DNA of 37,010 nucleotides from Coriobacteriales bacterium (GTDB taxonomy: Bacteria; Actinomycetota; Coriobacteriia; Coriobacteriales; UMGS124), in the NCBI GenBank assembly GCA_017515595.1, contig JAFWFL010000058.1:1-37010 (forward strand), read 5' to 3'. Both the position numbers and the translations under genes were made by a program. The notes under the pieces are model-generated. The model saw nothing but the letters and a program-made list of their open reading frames with translations. It was not told the DNA's origin and made no database searches. Shown here in pieces: positions 28,380 through 37,010 of this stretch (its first letter is position 1; every line of letters begins with the position of its first letter).

Positions 28380-28748
28380 TTTACGGAAAACGCTTTGGCA
28401 CAACTCAAACTTTACGCAATTGTCGGTGGATAAGATCTGGGTTTTCGTAAGGATGGGTGGATAAGATCTGGGTTTTCGTGAGGCGCTCTGCCACAGATCC
28501 TCGTTTTCGAGAGGATTTTTGGGCTTCTCGGCATCTTGCATTTTTAGTACGTAGGTATTTACCAGGTATATTGTAAAATGCCGAGAAACCCTTCTCTTCA
28601 AAATCCTCTCGAAAACGAGGATCTGTGGCAGAGCGTCTCTCGAAAACCCAGATCTTATCCACCCATCCTCTCGAAAAGGCAGATCTGCGCCAAAGAGCCT
28701 CACGAAAACCCAGATCTCATCCAACAACCATTGCGTAAAGTTTGAGTT
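28380..28748. repeat. Palindromic element built on a 31-bp period, copy A
   Basis: The TTTTCG/TTTACG boxes start at 28380, 28411, 28442, 28473 and 28504. On the other side the complementary CGAAAA/CGTAAA boxes start at 28610, 28641, 28672, 28703 and 28734. All steps are exactly 31. The halves are inverted around a core with TTCTCGGCAT (28525) and ATGCCGAGAA (28578). The consensus unit is AGATCTGGGTTTTCGAGAGG plus 11 variable bases. The outer ends (28402-28416 and 28734-28748) are perfect inverted repeats. No coding sequence is supported. Confidence 0.88.
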
Positions 28749-28775
28749 TTACCATTGATTAATTCTCAACATGAA

Positions 28776-28823
28776 AAGAGGATGAGTATTTGTCGCTAGT
28801 AGGTGACCAATACTCATCCTCTT
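28776..28823 (-). terminator. Terminator of the second flavoprotein gene
   Basis: A 15-bp perfect stem (28776-28790 with 28809-28823) is followed by TTTTC on the minus strand, about 70 bases past the stop codon. Confidence 0.8.
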
Positions 28824-28891
28824 ATTTCATTTAGGGATGTTCTTCACGTTCCCTGATGGTTTTAAAGTCTTTATTGAAGTATTCTGTTTGC

Positions 28892-30726
28892 TTATTTCTC
28901 AAGCCCAAAGCCGGCGTTTTGTGCGGCGCGGAGGCCGGCGTTGCGACCAAACGTCATGCAGTCGCAAATCGCGTTACCACCAAGACGGTTGTTGCCATGA
29001 ATACCACCGGTTACTTCGCCTGCTGCGAACAGGCCGGCAATAGGCTCTCCGTCTGCGGTCATTGCCTGAGAATTAATGTTAACACGGACACCGCCCATAG
29101 TATGGTGAACAGTGGGAACCTTCTTACAGGCATACCAGGGACCTTCGACTAACTGGACATCGTTTGAATTGGTAGCCTGGAAGCCAAGCGGGTCTTCAAG
29201 CTCACCGGCAACAACTGCATTGTAGGTATCAATGGAAGCCTGGAGCTTCTTGGCATCCATACCGGTTGCGGCTGCAAGTTTCTCAATGGTATCGGCAGCA
29301 ATAACGTTGCCCAGAGCAATCATGTCGCCCATGCGCTGTCCATCCTTGTCAAAGTCGGTCAGGTTGGGGTAGCGTACCTTATTAACAACAATCCAGTAAG
29401 TAGCGCCGGGCTGTTCAAAGATAGCCTTGCACAGGGTATCGCGCTTGGCGCCTTCGTTTACAAAGCGGTCACCGTCAACGTTTACAAACACACGGTTGCG
29501 GCCAGAGGTACGGACATCCTTCATAAGGCCGGTACCGGGGGTGCCGCATGATGAAGCTGGATGTCGGAGAGGCCAATGAGCTCTGCGCCTACAGCCTCTG
29601 CCAAACCGAGGCCATCGCCCTGTGCGCAGGGGTTGATGTTGGTGCATCCAATGCCGGAGTCAAGGGTAACCTCTGACCATACGCCGTCGTTGACTGACTG
29701 GCGGAACTCAATATTAGCGCCAAAACCGCCGGTAGCAAGCACTACAGAAGCTGCGTGTACTACAACCTCGGAGCCGCTCTTGTGTTCGCCGCGTACTCCA
29801 ATTACGGCACCATTTGCATCAGTGATAAGCTCAACAGCCTTGGTACCACCCACAATGGTTACCTTGTCGGGATACAGATCAAAGTAATCGCGGAAGGTAT
29901 CTGTATAACCAACACCGGCCGGCTTTGCGGTGTAGTGACTGCGCTCGCCAAGGGAGCCGGTTGCTGAGCTGACCTGCAGCTTAAATGCGCAGCCGAGGTT
30001 CTCGAGCCATTCAACTGATTCCATGGCATGATCAGTGAGGAAGTGAATAAGCTCGGGGTCGCCCTTTTCACCGCCACCGGTGAAAGTTGACTCGTAGAAC
30101 TGCTCAACTGAGTCTTCAATGCCCTGCTTTTCCTGACGGTAGGGGTCAACAGCATTAAGTGCACCGCCGGAAACGTTGGTGGAACCGCCAATGATGTCAA
30201 CCTTGTCCATAATGACAACCTTTGCACCGGCTTGTGCAGCGCGGATAGCAGCTACGCACCCGGCTCCACCTCCACCAACAACACAAACATCAGCGGTATA
30301 CTCGGCCTCGGGAACCACGTGCTCTGCTTCGCGATCTAAAAGATATGCATCAGCACCGGCCTGTGCTGCGCAGTCCTCAACGCCCAAAAGCAGGGCAAAG
30401 CTCGAGATGGTTGCGCCGGCAATGGTATCTACATTAAGAGACTGGTTGGCGATGATGGAGCGAGAGAGCTTGCCGAGAGCCCATGCGCCAACGCCGCGCG
30501 ACTCAAGGTTACCGGTTACATCAATATCTGCCAAAGCGCGCTCGGTAAATGTGCAGGTAACGGTAAAGGGAGCATTATGACCGTTAACGGTGGCCTGGTA
30601 TTTACCGGCAATAAAGTCACCGGTCTCATCTGCACCGGCGCTAACTGCTCCGGCCATGCATAAAGCGCTTGCTGCGCTTGCAATACCAAGGTCCTTAACA
30701 AAAGTTCTGCGATTCATCTTTTTCAT
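28892..30726 (-). CDS. Tat-exported FMN/FAD flavoprotein reductase (fumarate/urocanate reductase type), frameshifted
   Basis: A Tat signal (NRRTFVKDLGIASAASAL) is followed by an FMN-bind domain with the flavinylation site DTIAGATIS (T106). Next come the FAD domain (VCVVGGGGAGCVAA, 148-160) and active-site segments (RTSGRNRVFVN, HHTMGGVRVN, GNNRLGGNAICDC). The covalent FMN, attached by ApbE, passes electrons to FAD. The frame breaks at about 29550: ...DIQLH should continue CGTPGTGLMKD, which lies in the other frame. One added C (giving Pro) restores 611 residues. As written it would be truncated in the FAD domain. It is divergent from a membrane LuxR gene. The substrate is unknown. Confidence 0.88.
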
Positions 30727-31102
30727 AGTACCTGCCTACCTTTCTTATGGTTTGCTGTGTGTTGGCGTACCCATGTACGCCTCCGTGATTAACATCAACG
30801 CTTTCTGAAGGTTGTCCTTGCGAACGTTGTGATGATTGAATCTTACGCACTCGGATGGTCATTCCGCTTCCTGCAAGAGGAATGGTTGTGGCAAAAAATG
30901 TCGCCTGGCAGGCATGAATTTATCTCACCTGAAAAGAATGAGATTATGTTAACCTGCGGTTTTGCAATTTGTGGTTGATGAACATTGAGAATCAGTGCAT
31001 TCCACAGGGCTTGAGAAATTGATACAATTCGTTACATAAAAGATTTTGTTTGAACGGTCCATAAGGCCGCATATTGCGAGAGTAGTAGTAGGAGGCAATG
31101 CC
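30727..31102. promoter_or_regulatory. Divergent control region of the second flavoprotein/LuxR pair
   Basis: This 376-base region must contain both promoters. It includes AT-rich stretches and short T/G-rich words. No clear operator or -35/-10 pair was found, and the tandem 9-mer of the first locus is absent. The ribosome site AGGAGG for the LuxR gene is at its right end. Confidence 0.35.
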
Positions 31103-32638
31103 TTGATTCCTCGTTTGCTTTCTTCAAAAGAAGGATGGTTTTTAATTCTCGGCTGGGCGCTTGTGTGGATGGGGCTTGAAAAAGCCTTTTACGGAGAAGC
31201 TGTATTTAGCTATTCGAGTAACACAACCGGGTTGTGGGCTTATGCAGTATTGCTCATAGTTATGGTAATAGCCTCAGTGGCTATTCCGCTGTTAGAGAAA
31301 CCTTTTTTGCATGTTAAAACAGGTTGTTGGGGGATAATCCTTGCGGGCGCATTATCTTCCTGTGCACTTGGCGCATGCATGCTGTTGCTTCGCGATTCAG
31401 AAGACCCAAATCGCGTAGGACTTGTTGCTGCTGTTATAGTCTATGGAATTTCTTCGTGTATTTTGTTTGCGCTTTGGGCTGTACGCCTGCGCGATATGGT
31501 TTTTGACCATGGTCTTCCATCAGTGCTTATTGCCTGCCTGGTAGGTATTGCTCTCAGCTTCCTTTTGGTTCCCAGCTCTTTGCGCATGTCTGCATATGGC
31601 CAGGTTGTTGTTCAGATGAGCGGCTTCTTGTCAAGCATATTCCTGATTTTGCTGGGCAACAGTACGTATAAAGAGCATAACGAAGCATTTGGCAATGACG
31701 CTGAAGCCTCAAGTACTTCTCGTGAAATTGTGCCGGAATCTGCAGGATTCCACATTAATCCTCTGGCATTGAGTGTTGCAATGTTGACTATGCTCTCTTT
31801 TTTGATTCACCTTTTGGGGTACTCCGAGTATATTGGTCCAGGGTATGTTGCGATCCAAGCGGAGGACGCATATTGTTTTGCTGCTCTCTTTGCGGTGATT
31901 TTTATCCTCATAATCGCAGCTTTACGCATGGACAGTCTCTCCTATGCCGGAGACCGGCTTTTGCTGTACCTTTTTACCGCGAGTGTACTCTTTACCTTTG
32001 TAGTATTCTTTATGATGCTTTCTGCGGTAACCGTAAACACACTCTTCTCGTATGCGCTCACCAAGCTTTTGCGCCGTATTATAAAAATAGTAGTATTCTT
32101 CATGCTCGCGTCTGTAGTTTATCAAAGCAATCTTTCTCCAATAAAAGCATTTTGTCTTGCGCTGCTTCTGCCAACCATAGCCGCAAAGCTCACACAAATT
32201 CTTTTGTCTACCTTTATTACGTTTGATACCGGTACTCTGGTCTTGTATTACTCGGTTACCGGGTTTTTGCTCGTATTGTTTTTGTGCCTCTACTTTGTCT
32301 TCTATATCAGAGGAATGCTTGGGTTCTTTGCCCACGAAACTGAAGATACCCAGAGCGAAGCGGTAGTGCAGCAGGACGCTCTAAATACCAATACAGATCC
32401 CCATGAAACCGCGCTCGCACATTGCGTAGACAAGTACAAGCTAACAACCCGCGAAAGTGATGTTATGGGTTTTCTCGCCAAAGGATATAGCATTCAAAAA
32501 ATATCCGAGAAACTCTTTATATCCGAGAATACCGTCAAGACTCATATAGGCTCAATCTATAGAAAAACAGGCCTCCACTCCCGTCAGGAGATCATTGACC
32601 TGGTAAGCGACGCCGGCACCGGTAAAAACAAGAACTAG
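31103..32638 (+). CDS. Second membrane protein with LuxR-type HTH
   Basis: Same architecture as the protein at 696: about twelve membrane helices, then a cytoplasmic linker and a LuxR/GerE HTH (LTTRESDVMGFLAKGYSIQKISEKLFISENTVKTHIGSIYRKTGLHSRQE). TTG at 31103 is preferred because AGGAGG lies seven bases before it; the TTG at 31046 has no ribosome site. The resulting length is 511 residues. It is divergent from the FMN/FAD flavoprotein and most likely controls it. Sequence similarity to the first LuxR protein is clear in the HTH but low in the membrane part, so the two probably sense different ligands. Confidence 0.87.
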   Translation: MIPRLLSSKEGWFLILGWALVWMGLEKAFYGEAVFSYSSNTTGLWAYAVLLIVMVIASVAIPLLEKPFLHVKTGCWGIILAGALSSCALGACMLLLRDSEDPNRVGLVAAVIVYGISSCILFALWAVRLRDMVFDHGLPSVLIACLVGIALSFLLVPSSLRMSAYGQVVVQMSGFLSSIFLILLGNSTYKEHNEAFGNDAEASSTSREIVPESAGFHINPLALSVAMLTMLSFLIHLLGYSEYIGPGYVAIQAEDAYCFAALFAVIFILIIAALRMDSLSYAGDRLLLYLFTASVLFTFVVFFMMLSAVTVNTLFSYALTKLLRRIIKIVVFFMLASVVYQSNLSPIKAFCLALLLPTIAAKLTQILLSTFITFDTGTLVLYYSVTGFLLVLFLCLYFVFYIRGMLGFFAHETEDTQSEAVVQQDALNTNTDPHETALAHCVDKYKLTTRESDVMGFLAKGYSIQKISEKLFISENTVKTHIGSIYRKTGLHSRQEIIDLVSDAGTGKNKN

Positions 32639-32862
32639 TTATAGAAAAGGTATCTGAAAAATCAGAGTACTGGTTTTAAACGATGTTCTACATCCCTTTT
32701 CCCGGCATCTTTATAACAAAATTCACATATTCATATATCCTACAAATACTAAATCTTACTAAGCTGTTTAGCTGTACTGTTAGGTTTCTGTAAAGGTGCT
32801 CTTTATACGGCACGTTTATTGTTATATAAGGATAATTTTGTTTTGTAGTAGCATCCAAGGTT

Positions 32863-33861
32863 ATGGATACTCAACAGTTGATTTTTACGGACAATTCAGC
32901 TCTACGTTTCTGGCGATGGCAAAGATACTCTCTGTCACCGCTCAATATTTCGTATGCCAAAAACGTACCTGATCTAACAAACCTAGCACATACCCGTAAA
33001 GAGATTGATGAATTAACCTTAACCGTAGCCCACACAGCATGCTCATCCCAGGAACAATTATTTACCAACCAGCTTCATGTTGTTGCCCAAGATTGGATAT
33101 CAAGAAATCGCCTACAAAATGTCGCATATCATGTATGTAATTTACCTTGGGTCAAGCAAAGTTTCTGTGAAATACTTCCTAATGTCTTTGTATTGTCTCC
33201 TGAAGCTTGTTATGCGCAAATAATCACAAAACTAAAATTTGAATTTCAACTGATTCTGGGCATGGAATTCTGTGGATCTTATGCGTATGATCTAGAGAGG
33301 AATGCCTATATATATGGTCAAGCTCCCATAACATCAACCAAAAAGCTTAATGATTATAATCAATTAATAGTTCAGAATGGTGATAAAAGGAGTAGTAAAC
33401 TTCCGCTCGAGTTGATCTCTGATGACTCAGCATCATATATGGAAACATGTATAACTTTACTATTGTCTTTGCCATACCGTCGAGGTGGATACGGTCTCAA
33501 ACTTCCATGGTTAAACCCGAGTATTAATAAAAACGGTTTGAGGGTTCCGGATTATACACCCGGTAGTTATAAACCAGATCTATTCTGGCCACAACATATG
33601 ATAGCAATAGAGTATAACAGTAAGGAGTTTCATCAGCAGCGTGATTCATATGCCGATGATACAAAACGGCGGGCATTTCTCGAAAGCCTTGGTATAGAAG
33701 TCATACCGTTGATGAGCACTGATGTATACAACATCCAGGTATTTGATACACTTGCACAATATCTCGCGAAGCGAATGGGCAAACGGTTGCGCTTGCCCGC
33801 AGATTTCTCTGAGCTTCACCAAAAGCTGAGAGCAACAATCCTCAAGAAATCTTCCTACTAA
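32863..33861 (+). CDS. PD-(D/E)xK nuclease-like protein (DUF559/Vsr-like C-terminus)
   Basis: 332 residues. The C-terminal ~100 residues resemble the Vsr/DUF559 nuclease fold: YKPDLFW (P238, D239), MIAIEYNSKEFH (E250, H257), then DDTKRRAFLESLGIEVIPL. The N-terminal two-thirds is a domain seen in many coriobacterial proteins but without a known function. The ATG has only a weak, close AAGG upstream. It stands alone between the LuxR gene and a large palindromic repeat, at lower GC than its neighbours, which suggests acquisition. A role in DNA cleavage or defence is inference. Confidence 0.7.
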   Translation: MDTQQLIFTDNSALRFWRWQRYSLSPLNISYAKNVPDLTNLAHTRKEIDELTLTVAHTACSSQEQLFTNQLHVVAQDWISRNRLQNVAYHVCNLPWVKQSFCEILPNVFVLSPEACYAQIITKLKFEFQLILGMEFCGSYAYDLERNAYIYGQAPITSTKKLNDYNQLIVQNGDKRSSKLPLELISDDSASYMETCITLLLSLPYRRGGYGLKLPWLNPSINKNGLRVPDYTPGSYKPDLFWPQHMIAIEYNSKEFHQQRDSYADDTKRRAFLESLGIEVIPLMSTDVYNIQVFDTLAQYLAKRMGKRLRLPADFSELHQKLRATILKKSSY

Positions 33862-33914
33862 AAATAGCAAAGAACTTGCCTTACGATAGTTTTCTAGATG
33901 AGATTCCGATATAC

Positions 33915-34390
33915 GTAAAACACTCTGTCACAGATCCGGGTTTTCGAGAGGATTAGTGGATAAGCTTGCTGTTTTCGAGAGGTTTGACGGATGAGATCCG
34001 GGTTTTCGTGAGGATCTGTGGATGAGATCTGGGTTTTCGAGAGGCGCTCTGCCACAGATCCTCGTTTTCGAGAGGATTTTTGGGCTTCTCGGCATTGTGC
34101 ATTTTTAATGCACAGGTATTTATCTGGTATTCTGTAAAATGCCGAGAAACCCTTCGCTTCAAAATCCTCTCGAAAACCTAGATTTGCGGCAGAGCGCCTC
34201 TCGAAAACCCAGATCTCATCCACAGATCCTCTCGAAAACCCGCATTTATGACAGAGCAACTCTCAAAAAACTGGATCTCATCCCACAATCCTCTCGAAAA
34301 CTCGGATCTGTGACAGAGAGCCTCTCCCAAACCTGGATCTCATCCAACAATCTTTCGTAAACCGGGAACCTCTCGCAAAGTGTGATTTGT
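33915..34390. repeat. Palindromic element built on a 31-bp period, copy B
   Basis: TTTTCG boxes start at 33941, 33972, 34003, 34034 and 34065. Complementary CGAAAA-type boxes start at 34171, 34202, 34233, 34264, 34295 and 34326. All steps are 31, and a further degenerate box lies at 34356. The ~90-base core (34070-34160) is near-identical to that of copy A and holds TTCTCGGCATT/AATGCCGAGAA and an inner TGTGCATT/AATGCACA hairpin. The unit consensus is the same as in copy A. Short ORFs in it rotate frame, because 31 is not a multiple of 3. Confidence 0.9.
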
Positions 34391-34480
34391 GCCATTGGCG
34401 CGCAACACCAAAAAGAGGTTATAGATGGCTGCTCTGGCAGTATTCTATTCAATTGGTTTCTGATTAGTGACACAAAAAAA

Positions 34481-34508
34481 CCGGGTGCGCCTAGTTAGAC
34501 ACACCCGG
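34481..34508 (-). terminator. Terminator of groES-groEL
   Basis: The stem CCGGGTG/CACCCGG is followed on the minus strand by a run of seven T. It lies about 130 bases beyond the groEL stop codon. Confidence 0.8.
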
Positions 34509-34575
34509 CTATTGTTTGAACTGAGGTTTTGGCTTTAAGGTAGTTTATGCATACATCTTAAAGCCTTGGGTTAAA

Positions 34576-34661
34576 GTCGGCTTTTGTGGATTAGTACATG
34601 CCGCCTTGGCCCTGGTAAAACTCGGCTTTTCTTAGATTAGTACATGCCGCCTTGGCCTTGG
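34576..34661 (-). repeat. Duplicated 3' end of groEL
   Basis: Positions 34589-34615 repeat 34635-34661 with one mismatch over 27 bases. The similarity extends to about 42 bases (CGGCTTTT in both). The downstream copy re-encodes the GroEL tail GQGGMY and a stop codon, after the true stop. Confidence 0.85.
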
Positions 34662-36271
34662 GAGGCGGCTGCGGCTATGGCATCCTCAATGGTGGTGTCC
34701 TTGGGGACATCGGTCACGGTTGCCTCGGTGATGAGGATGAGGCCGGCGATGGAAGCAGCGTTCTGAAGAGTGATGCGGCTTACCTTTACGGGGTCGAGAA
34801 CACCCATCTCAATCATGTCGCCCCACTTGCCGCTTGCGGAGTCAAGACCGCTGCCGGGCTCGAGGCCGCGGACCTTCTCGACTACTACCTGGCCTTCATA
34901 GCCGGCATTTGCGGCGATGGTGGCAACAGGAGCGGTAAGAGCTTTCCTGATGATGTTGATACCAATGATCTCATCAGGATCAGAGGTCTCAATCTTGTCG
35001 AGAGCAGGGAGTGCGTCCATAAATGCGACGCCGCCACCGGCTACAATGCCTTCCTCAACGGCAGCACGGGTTGCCTGGAGAGCGTCCTCGATACGGTGTT
35101 TAACTTCCTTCATCTCAGACTCGGTAGCAGCGCCAACCTTGATCACGGCTACGCCACCGGAGAGCTTGGCCAGACGCTCCTGGAGCTTCTCGCGGTCAAA
35201 GTCGCTCTTGGTGTTCTCCATCTCGCCCTTGATCTGGGCAATACGGCCGTCGATAGCCTCCTTGGAACCTGCGCCGCCAACAATGGTGGTGTTGTCCTTG
35301 GTGATCTTGATGCTCTTAGCGCGGCCGAGCATATCAATGGTAACGTCAGCAAGCTTGGAGCCAAGGTCGCTCATAACGGGCTCAGCGTCGGTAAGGGCAG
35401 CGATGTCCTCGAGCATGCGCTTACGACGGTCGCCATAACCAGGAGCCTTAACAGCAGCGATGTTAAGGGCGCCGCGGAGCTTGTTGAGAATAAGGGTTGC
35501 GAGAGCCTCGCCGTCTACGTCCTCGGCAACAATTACGAGCGGACGGCCTGAGCGCATAACGTCCTCAAGCAGGGTTACGATATCCTGGACGTTGCTTACC
35601 TTTTGGTCAGTTACGAGGATGTACGGATCCTTGAAGTTGGCTTCCATACGCTCGTTGTCGGTTGCGAAATAGGGTGAGATGTAGCCCTTGTCAAACTGCA
35701 TACCCTCAACGGTGTCAATGTCAATACCAAAGGTCTGGGACTCCTCGACGGTGATAACGCCGTCCTTGCCCACAACCTCCATAGCCTCAGCGATCTTGTT
35801 ACCAATGTTATCGTCGCCGGCGCTGATGGTACCAACAGAAGCGATTTGATCCTTAGAAGAAACCGGCTTTGCGGCTTCCTTCATATAGGTAACAACGGCG
35901 TCAACAGCCTTGTCAATACCACGGCGGATAGCAAGCGGGTTTGCACCGGCGGTAACGTTGCGCAGGCCCTCATTCACAATGACCTGGGCGAGAAGGGTTG
36001 CGGTAGTGGTACCGTCGCCAACGAGGTCATTGGTCTTGGTAGCAACCTCTTTTACAAGCTGAGCGCCCATGTTCTCGATGTTGTCGGCAAGCTCGATCTC
36101 CTTAGCAACCGAGACACCGTCGTTAGTGATGGTGGGAGCGCCATAAGAACGCTGCAGTGCAACATAGCGGCCCTTGGGACCCATGGTTACGGTTACTGCA
36201 TCTGCGAGGGTGTTTACGCCCTTTGCAAGCTTTGCACGAGCCTCTGCGTTAAAAGCAATTTGCTTTGCCAT
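34637..36271 (-). CDS. groEL: Chaperonin GroEL (Hsp60)
   Basis: The 14-mer folding chamber. The start [18 protein letters not shown] at 36271 is canonical; an upstream TTG in frame (36295) lies in the ribosome-site region (GAGGAGG, about 11 bases before ATG). [25 protein letters not shown] and [12 protein letters not shown] form the ATP site, and the tail ends GQGGMY. It has 544 residues, the usual length. The stretch [17 protein letters not shown] differs from the common GPKGRNVVLEKSFGAPT. It is cotranscribed with groES. Confidence 0.97.
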   Translation of the reverse strand: MAKQIAFNAEARAKLAKGVNTLADAVTVTMGPKGRYVALQRSYGAPTITNDGVSVAKEIELADNIENMGAQLVKEVATKTNDLVGDGTTTATLLAQVIVNEGLRNVTAGANPLAIRRGIDKAVDAVVTYMKEAAKPVSSKDQIASVGTISAGDDNIGNKIAEAMEVVGKDGVITVEESQTFGIDIDTVEGMQFDKGYISPYFATDNERMEANFKDPYILVTDQKVSNVQDIVTLLEDVMRSGRPLVIVAEDVDGEALATLILNKLRGALNIAAVKAPGYGDRRKRMLEDIAALTDAEPVMSDLGSKLADVTIDMLGRAKSIKITKDNTTIVGGAGSKEAIDGRIAQIKGEMENTKSDFDREKLQERLAKLSGGVAVIKVGAATESEMKEVKHRIEDALQATRAAVEEGIVAGGGVAFMDALPALDKIETSDPDEIIGINIIRKALTAPVATIAANAGYEGQVVVEKVRGLEPGSGLDSASGKWGDMIEMGVLDPVKVSRITLQNAASIAGLILITEATVTDVPKDTTIEDAIAAAASQGQGGMY

Positions 36272-36353
36272 AATTGTTATTGCCTCCTCAAGCAATCTCT
36301 TTCGAGATGTTGTTTTAAGAATCTTTTACCTTAAACGTTATGCGAAATACGGA

Positions 36354-36644
36354 TTACTCTTCAACAATGGCGTAGATGTCAGAGTCGCGCATAAGCAGGT
36401 AGTCTTCGCCGTCAACCTTAACCTCGTTGCCGCCGTACTTACCATAGATAACAACGTCGCCAACCTTAACATCCATAGGAATACGATCGCCGTCGTCGTC
36501 AAGCTTGCCGGCTCCTACTGCAACAACAGTACCGCGCTGGGGCTTCTCCTGTGCGCCGCTTGAGATGTAAAGGCCTGCAGCAGTTTTTTGCTCAGCTTTG
36601 TCGGGCTTAACCAAAACACGATCTCCTAATGGCCTCAGTTTCAT
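36354..36644 (-). CDS. groES: Co-chaperonin GroES (Hsp10)
   Basis: The lid of the GroEL chamber. MKLRPLGDRVLVKPDKAEQKTAAGLYI begins at 36644, with AAGGAGG nine bases upstream; the longer frame to 36719 is not conserved sequence. The mobile loop region (EQKTAAGLYISSGAQEKPQRGTVVAVG) and the C-terminal YGKYGGNEVKVDGEDYLLMRDSDIYAIVE are typical. It has 96 residues. It is first in the groES-groEL operon, with an 82-base spacer. Confidence 0.97.
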   Translation of the reverse strand: MKLRPLGDRVLVKPDKAEQKTAAGLYISSGAQEKPQRGTVVAVGAGKLDDDGDRIPMDVKVGDVVIYGKYGGNEVKVDGEDYLLMRDSDIYAIVEE

Positions 36645-36719
36645 ATTGAAGGACCTCCTTGTTCTTGTATGCCGCTTTTGTTGCGACAGCCGCATGAAGG
36701 GCTGTGGACCTCTGTTCAA

Positions 36720-37010
36720 TGCGAACCTTTAATTTGACGGTGCACATAGTACCCATATAAACGTTTTCTAACAACCAAGAAAGAAAAAATCTTATAATTC
36801 TTGACTTAGATTATATGATTACCACAAATAGTGCTCTTTTGTGAAGGAATTTGCACATAATTTTGAAGATTCAGTTTTATACTTATATATAGGTAAAGGT
36901 TCAGGTGTCTGAAAACTGTCTTTGTGCACGGAAATCTCCTTTTCATGTCAACGCAAATGCGTTTAAGTTGTGAATCATCAACCCTTTTTACGCAAGGTCA
37001 AAAGGACCCA
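36720..37010. promoter_or_regulatory. Upstream region of groES with inverted repeat and a decayed repeat unit
   Basis: It contains TATAAT on the minus strand (about 36809-36814) and a 6-9-6 inverted repeat CACAAA-N9-TTTGTG (36823-36843), a possible operator. No CIRCE (TTAGCACTC-N9-GAGTGCTAA) or HAIR site was found. At 36925-36970 lies a degenerate copy of the nested palindrome from 4801-4845 (GGAAATCTC, then CAACGCAAATGCGTTTAAG). Confidence 0.4.

Noticed and set aside
33915-34390. CRISPR array
   Set aside because: Conserved and variable parts total only 31 bp, the variable part is about 11 bases and recurs between units, the halves are inverted, and no cas genes are near.
33894-34473. Several ORFs of 60-120 residues in the palindromic element (likewise 28362-28727)
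   Set aside because: They arise from the 31-bp repeats, occur on both strands and rotate frame between units; no ribosome sites.

Overview
The window looks like a chromosomal segment of a host-associated Coriobacteria (class Coriobacteriia), most likely family Atopobiaceae (Lancefieldella/Atopobium-like). The evidence is the five-gene dnaK-grpE-dnaJ-hspR-clpB heat-shock operon with the actinobacterial repressor HspR, a flavin-dependent thymidylate synthase (ThyX), moderate GC content, and two Tat-exported fumarate-reductase-type flavoproteins, each divergent from a twelve-helix membrane protein ending in a LuxR helix-turn-helix. This last arrangement is typical of anaerobic coriobacteria. The genus is inferred from gene content only.

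Layout. 1-8.4 kb: ribosomal protein L31 with a candidate leader hairpin; a membrane LuxR regulator divergent from an exported flavoprotein; an S41-like protein lacking the expected nucleophile serine; thyX; a HEAT-repeat protein. 8.7-15.7 kb: the heat-shock operon on the minus strand, with dnaK interrupted by an apparent one-base deletion. 16.2 kb: a 2[4Fe-4S] ferredoxin. 16.67-23.88 kb: an AT-richer 7.2 kb integrated element in tRNA-Lys(CTT), bounded by a perfect 47-bp direct repeat. It carries a tyrosine integrase, small unknown proteins, an excisionase-like HTH protein, a VirE-type helicase (frameshifted), an iteron-like candidate origin, a zinc-ribbon membrane protein and 1.3 kb of apparently noncoding DNA. 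23.8-24.0 kb: tRNA-Lys and tRNA-His. 24.3-28.1 kb: an HtrA-type protease with a Gly/Tyr/Asn-rich tail and a CPA1-type Na+/H+ antiporter. 28.9-32.6 kb: a second flavoprotein (FMN-bind plus FAD domains, frameshifted) divergent from a second membrane LuxR protein, a mirror image of the first pair. 32.9-33.9 kb: a PD-(D/E)xK-like protein. 34.6-36.7 kb: groES-groEL.

How the parts fit. Two chaperone systems (DnaK/ClpB under HspR, and GroESL) cover protein folding. Two regulator-reductase pairs probably let the cell use organic electron acceptors outside the membrane, each switched on by its own sensor. The integrated element has the integrase - small regulator - helicase - origin order of phage satellites (PICI-like) or small integrative plasmids and has no visible capsid or terminase genes.

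Most unusual is the intergenic DNA. It contains two large palindromic elements built from repeats with an exact 31-bp period, a 72-bp perfect inverted repeat, a 53-bp inverted repeat, nested palindromes, identical 33-bp terminator palindromes, and about 21 copies of the octamer GCCGAGAA/TTCTCGGC. Three genes show single-base deletions, which suggests either sequence error or recent decay. All counts were made by eye.
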